Shown here in pieces: positions 9,788 through 10,304 of a stretch of DNA of 10,304 nucleotides. Both the position numbers and the translations under genes were made by a program. The stretch is from Ophiosphaerella korrae (Eukaryota > Ascomycota > Dothideomycetes > Pleosporales > Phaeosphaeriaceae): assembly GCA_028456385.1 (NCBI GenBank), contig JALNQF010000954.1, positions 1 to 10,304 of the forward strand, in the 5' to 3' direction. Within the stretch, counting starts at the first letter, position 1; the number at the start of each line of letters is the position of its first letter. The notes under the pieces were generated by a model that was given only the letters and a program-made list of their open reading frames with translations, was not told the origin of the DNA and ran no database searches.

Positions 9788-10304
9788 TACGTTACTCTAT
9801 CTTTTACTTATTTATATATTTATCTAATATAACTTTTTTATACTATACTATTTTCTCTTATACTAACTTTTACTCTACTTTTACTTCTTTACTATTTACT
9901 ACTAATTAGTTACTTTTTTATACTATTATAACTTCTTTACTATATAACTTATTTTACTTTATTTTACTACTTTCTTATATAGAATTAAATTCTTAAATTA
10001 GCTAGTTATTATTTATAATATTCTAAATATTTATAAAATTAAGTTTTATCTTTACTATACTTTATACTACTATTACTTACTATATACTTACTTTACTTAC
10101 TATATTATAATAATATACGTAATATAATAACTTCTTTATTATCTCTTTAAGTTTTAGTAGTAAATTTTTATATATTATAATCTTCTTTATTTTATAATTC
10201 TTTATCTTCTACTATACTATATTAATATAATCTTTTTAACTTTTTTCTTTTAAATAACTTTATCTACTTTAATTATATAGTATAATATATTTATCTTTAC
10301 TATA
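9788..10304 (-). pseudogene. Second helicase copy, truncated and partial
   Basis: Minus-strand fragment homologous to 1668-2226, in the same orientation. It reads KIIIYKNLLLKLKEIIKKL, matching KIIIYSNLVLKVKELSKKL of the first copy, then a degraded motif V (much changed), ESSKIK for motif VI near 9975-9955, and VILDKYINK, stop, KIE at its C-terminal side. It has several small gaps totalling about 40 bp relative to copy A. One gap of about 27 bp removes the ILEDFIVGK-like segment before motif V. At 9788 homology stops abruptly inside the RecQ zinc module. The upstream part continues past the window end. It is more AT-rich than copy A and almost devoid of CpG. Confidence 0.75.

Larger units (their letters stand above)
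1..10304. other. RIP-mutated AT-rich block
   Basis: The whole window carries the signature of fungal repeat-induced point mutation. CpA and its complement TpG are nearly eliminated, while TpA is the dominant dinucleotide. The first 820 bases contain no TpG at all; the first is at 821. CpG (ACG, CGT), CpT and CpC survive well over most of the window, so the mutation was specific for CpA. ATG occurs only a handful of times in 10 kb. Stop codons in the decayed reading frames are TAG and TAA with essentially no TGA, as expected from CAG, CAA and TGG being converted. Known biology: RIP acts on duplicated DNA in the sexual cycle of many Pezizomycotina. I infer a nuclear, heterochromatic, repeat-derived region. 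Confidence 0.9.

Noticed and set aside
1668..10304. Direct repeats at 1668-2226 and 9788-10304 as LTRs of a retrotransposon
   Set aside because: The repeated sequence encodes helicase motifs V and VI in the minus frame, and no TG...CA ends, primer-binding site or reverse transcriptase motif were seen. It is a second copy of the same gene.
1..10304. Mitochondrial or endosymbiont AT-rich DNA
   Set aside because: No mitochondrial or bacterial genes or tRNAs were recognised. The low CpA/TpG, retained CpG and relic of a fungal OrsD/RecQ protein fit RIP-mutated nuclear DNA.

Overview
The window looks like an AT-rich block of a filamentous ascomycete (Pezizomycotina-type) nuclear genome that has been heavily mutated by repeat-induced point mutation (RIP). 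CpA and TpG are almost absent (the first TpG is at 821), TpA is everywhere, ATG is very rare, and every coding stretch is broken by TAG/TAA but almost never by TGA. No intact gene is present. What remains is the skeleton of repeated mobile-element genes, readable only by ignoring the stop codons.

Layout. (1) 1-895: a minisatellite with a 44-bp unit, interrupted at about 363-480 by a block with a 27-bp period. (2) 950-5870, minus strand: the relic of a large fungal helicase-like protein, about 1,640 codons, still in one reading frame. In protein order it has an OrsD/DUF3505-like zinc-finger N-terminus, a middle domain typical of these proteins with tyrosine-recombinase-like residues, and a RecQ-type DEAD/DECH helicase with motifs I, II, III, V and VI and the RecQ zinc-binding region. 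(3) About 5900-9770, plus strand: a second decayed coding block, divergently oriented to the helicase, in at least three frame segments. I do not recognise its product. (4) 9788-10304, minus strand: part of a second helicase copy, matching 1668-2226. It is broken at its C-terminal side inside the RecQ zinc-binding region and runs off the window end.

The pairing of an OrsD/RecQ-helicase protein with a divergent partner gene and flanking minisatellite suggests a repeated mobile or subtelomeric (telomere-linked helicase type) element present in at least two copies. Duplication would explain why RIP attacked it. The second copy has lost nearly all CpG as well, whereas the first copy keeps many ACG/CGT sites, so the two seem to have different decay histories. 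Family assignments come from reading translations by eye with C-to-T and G-to-A changes mentally reversed; no search was run.
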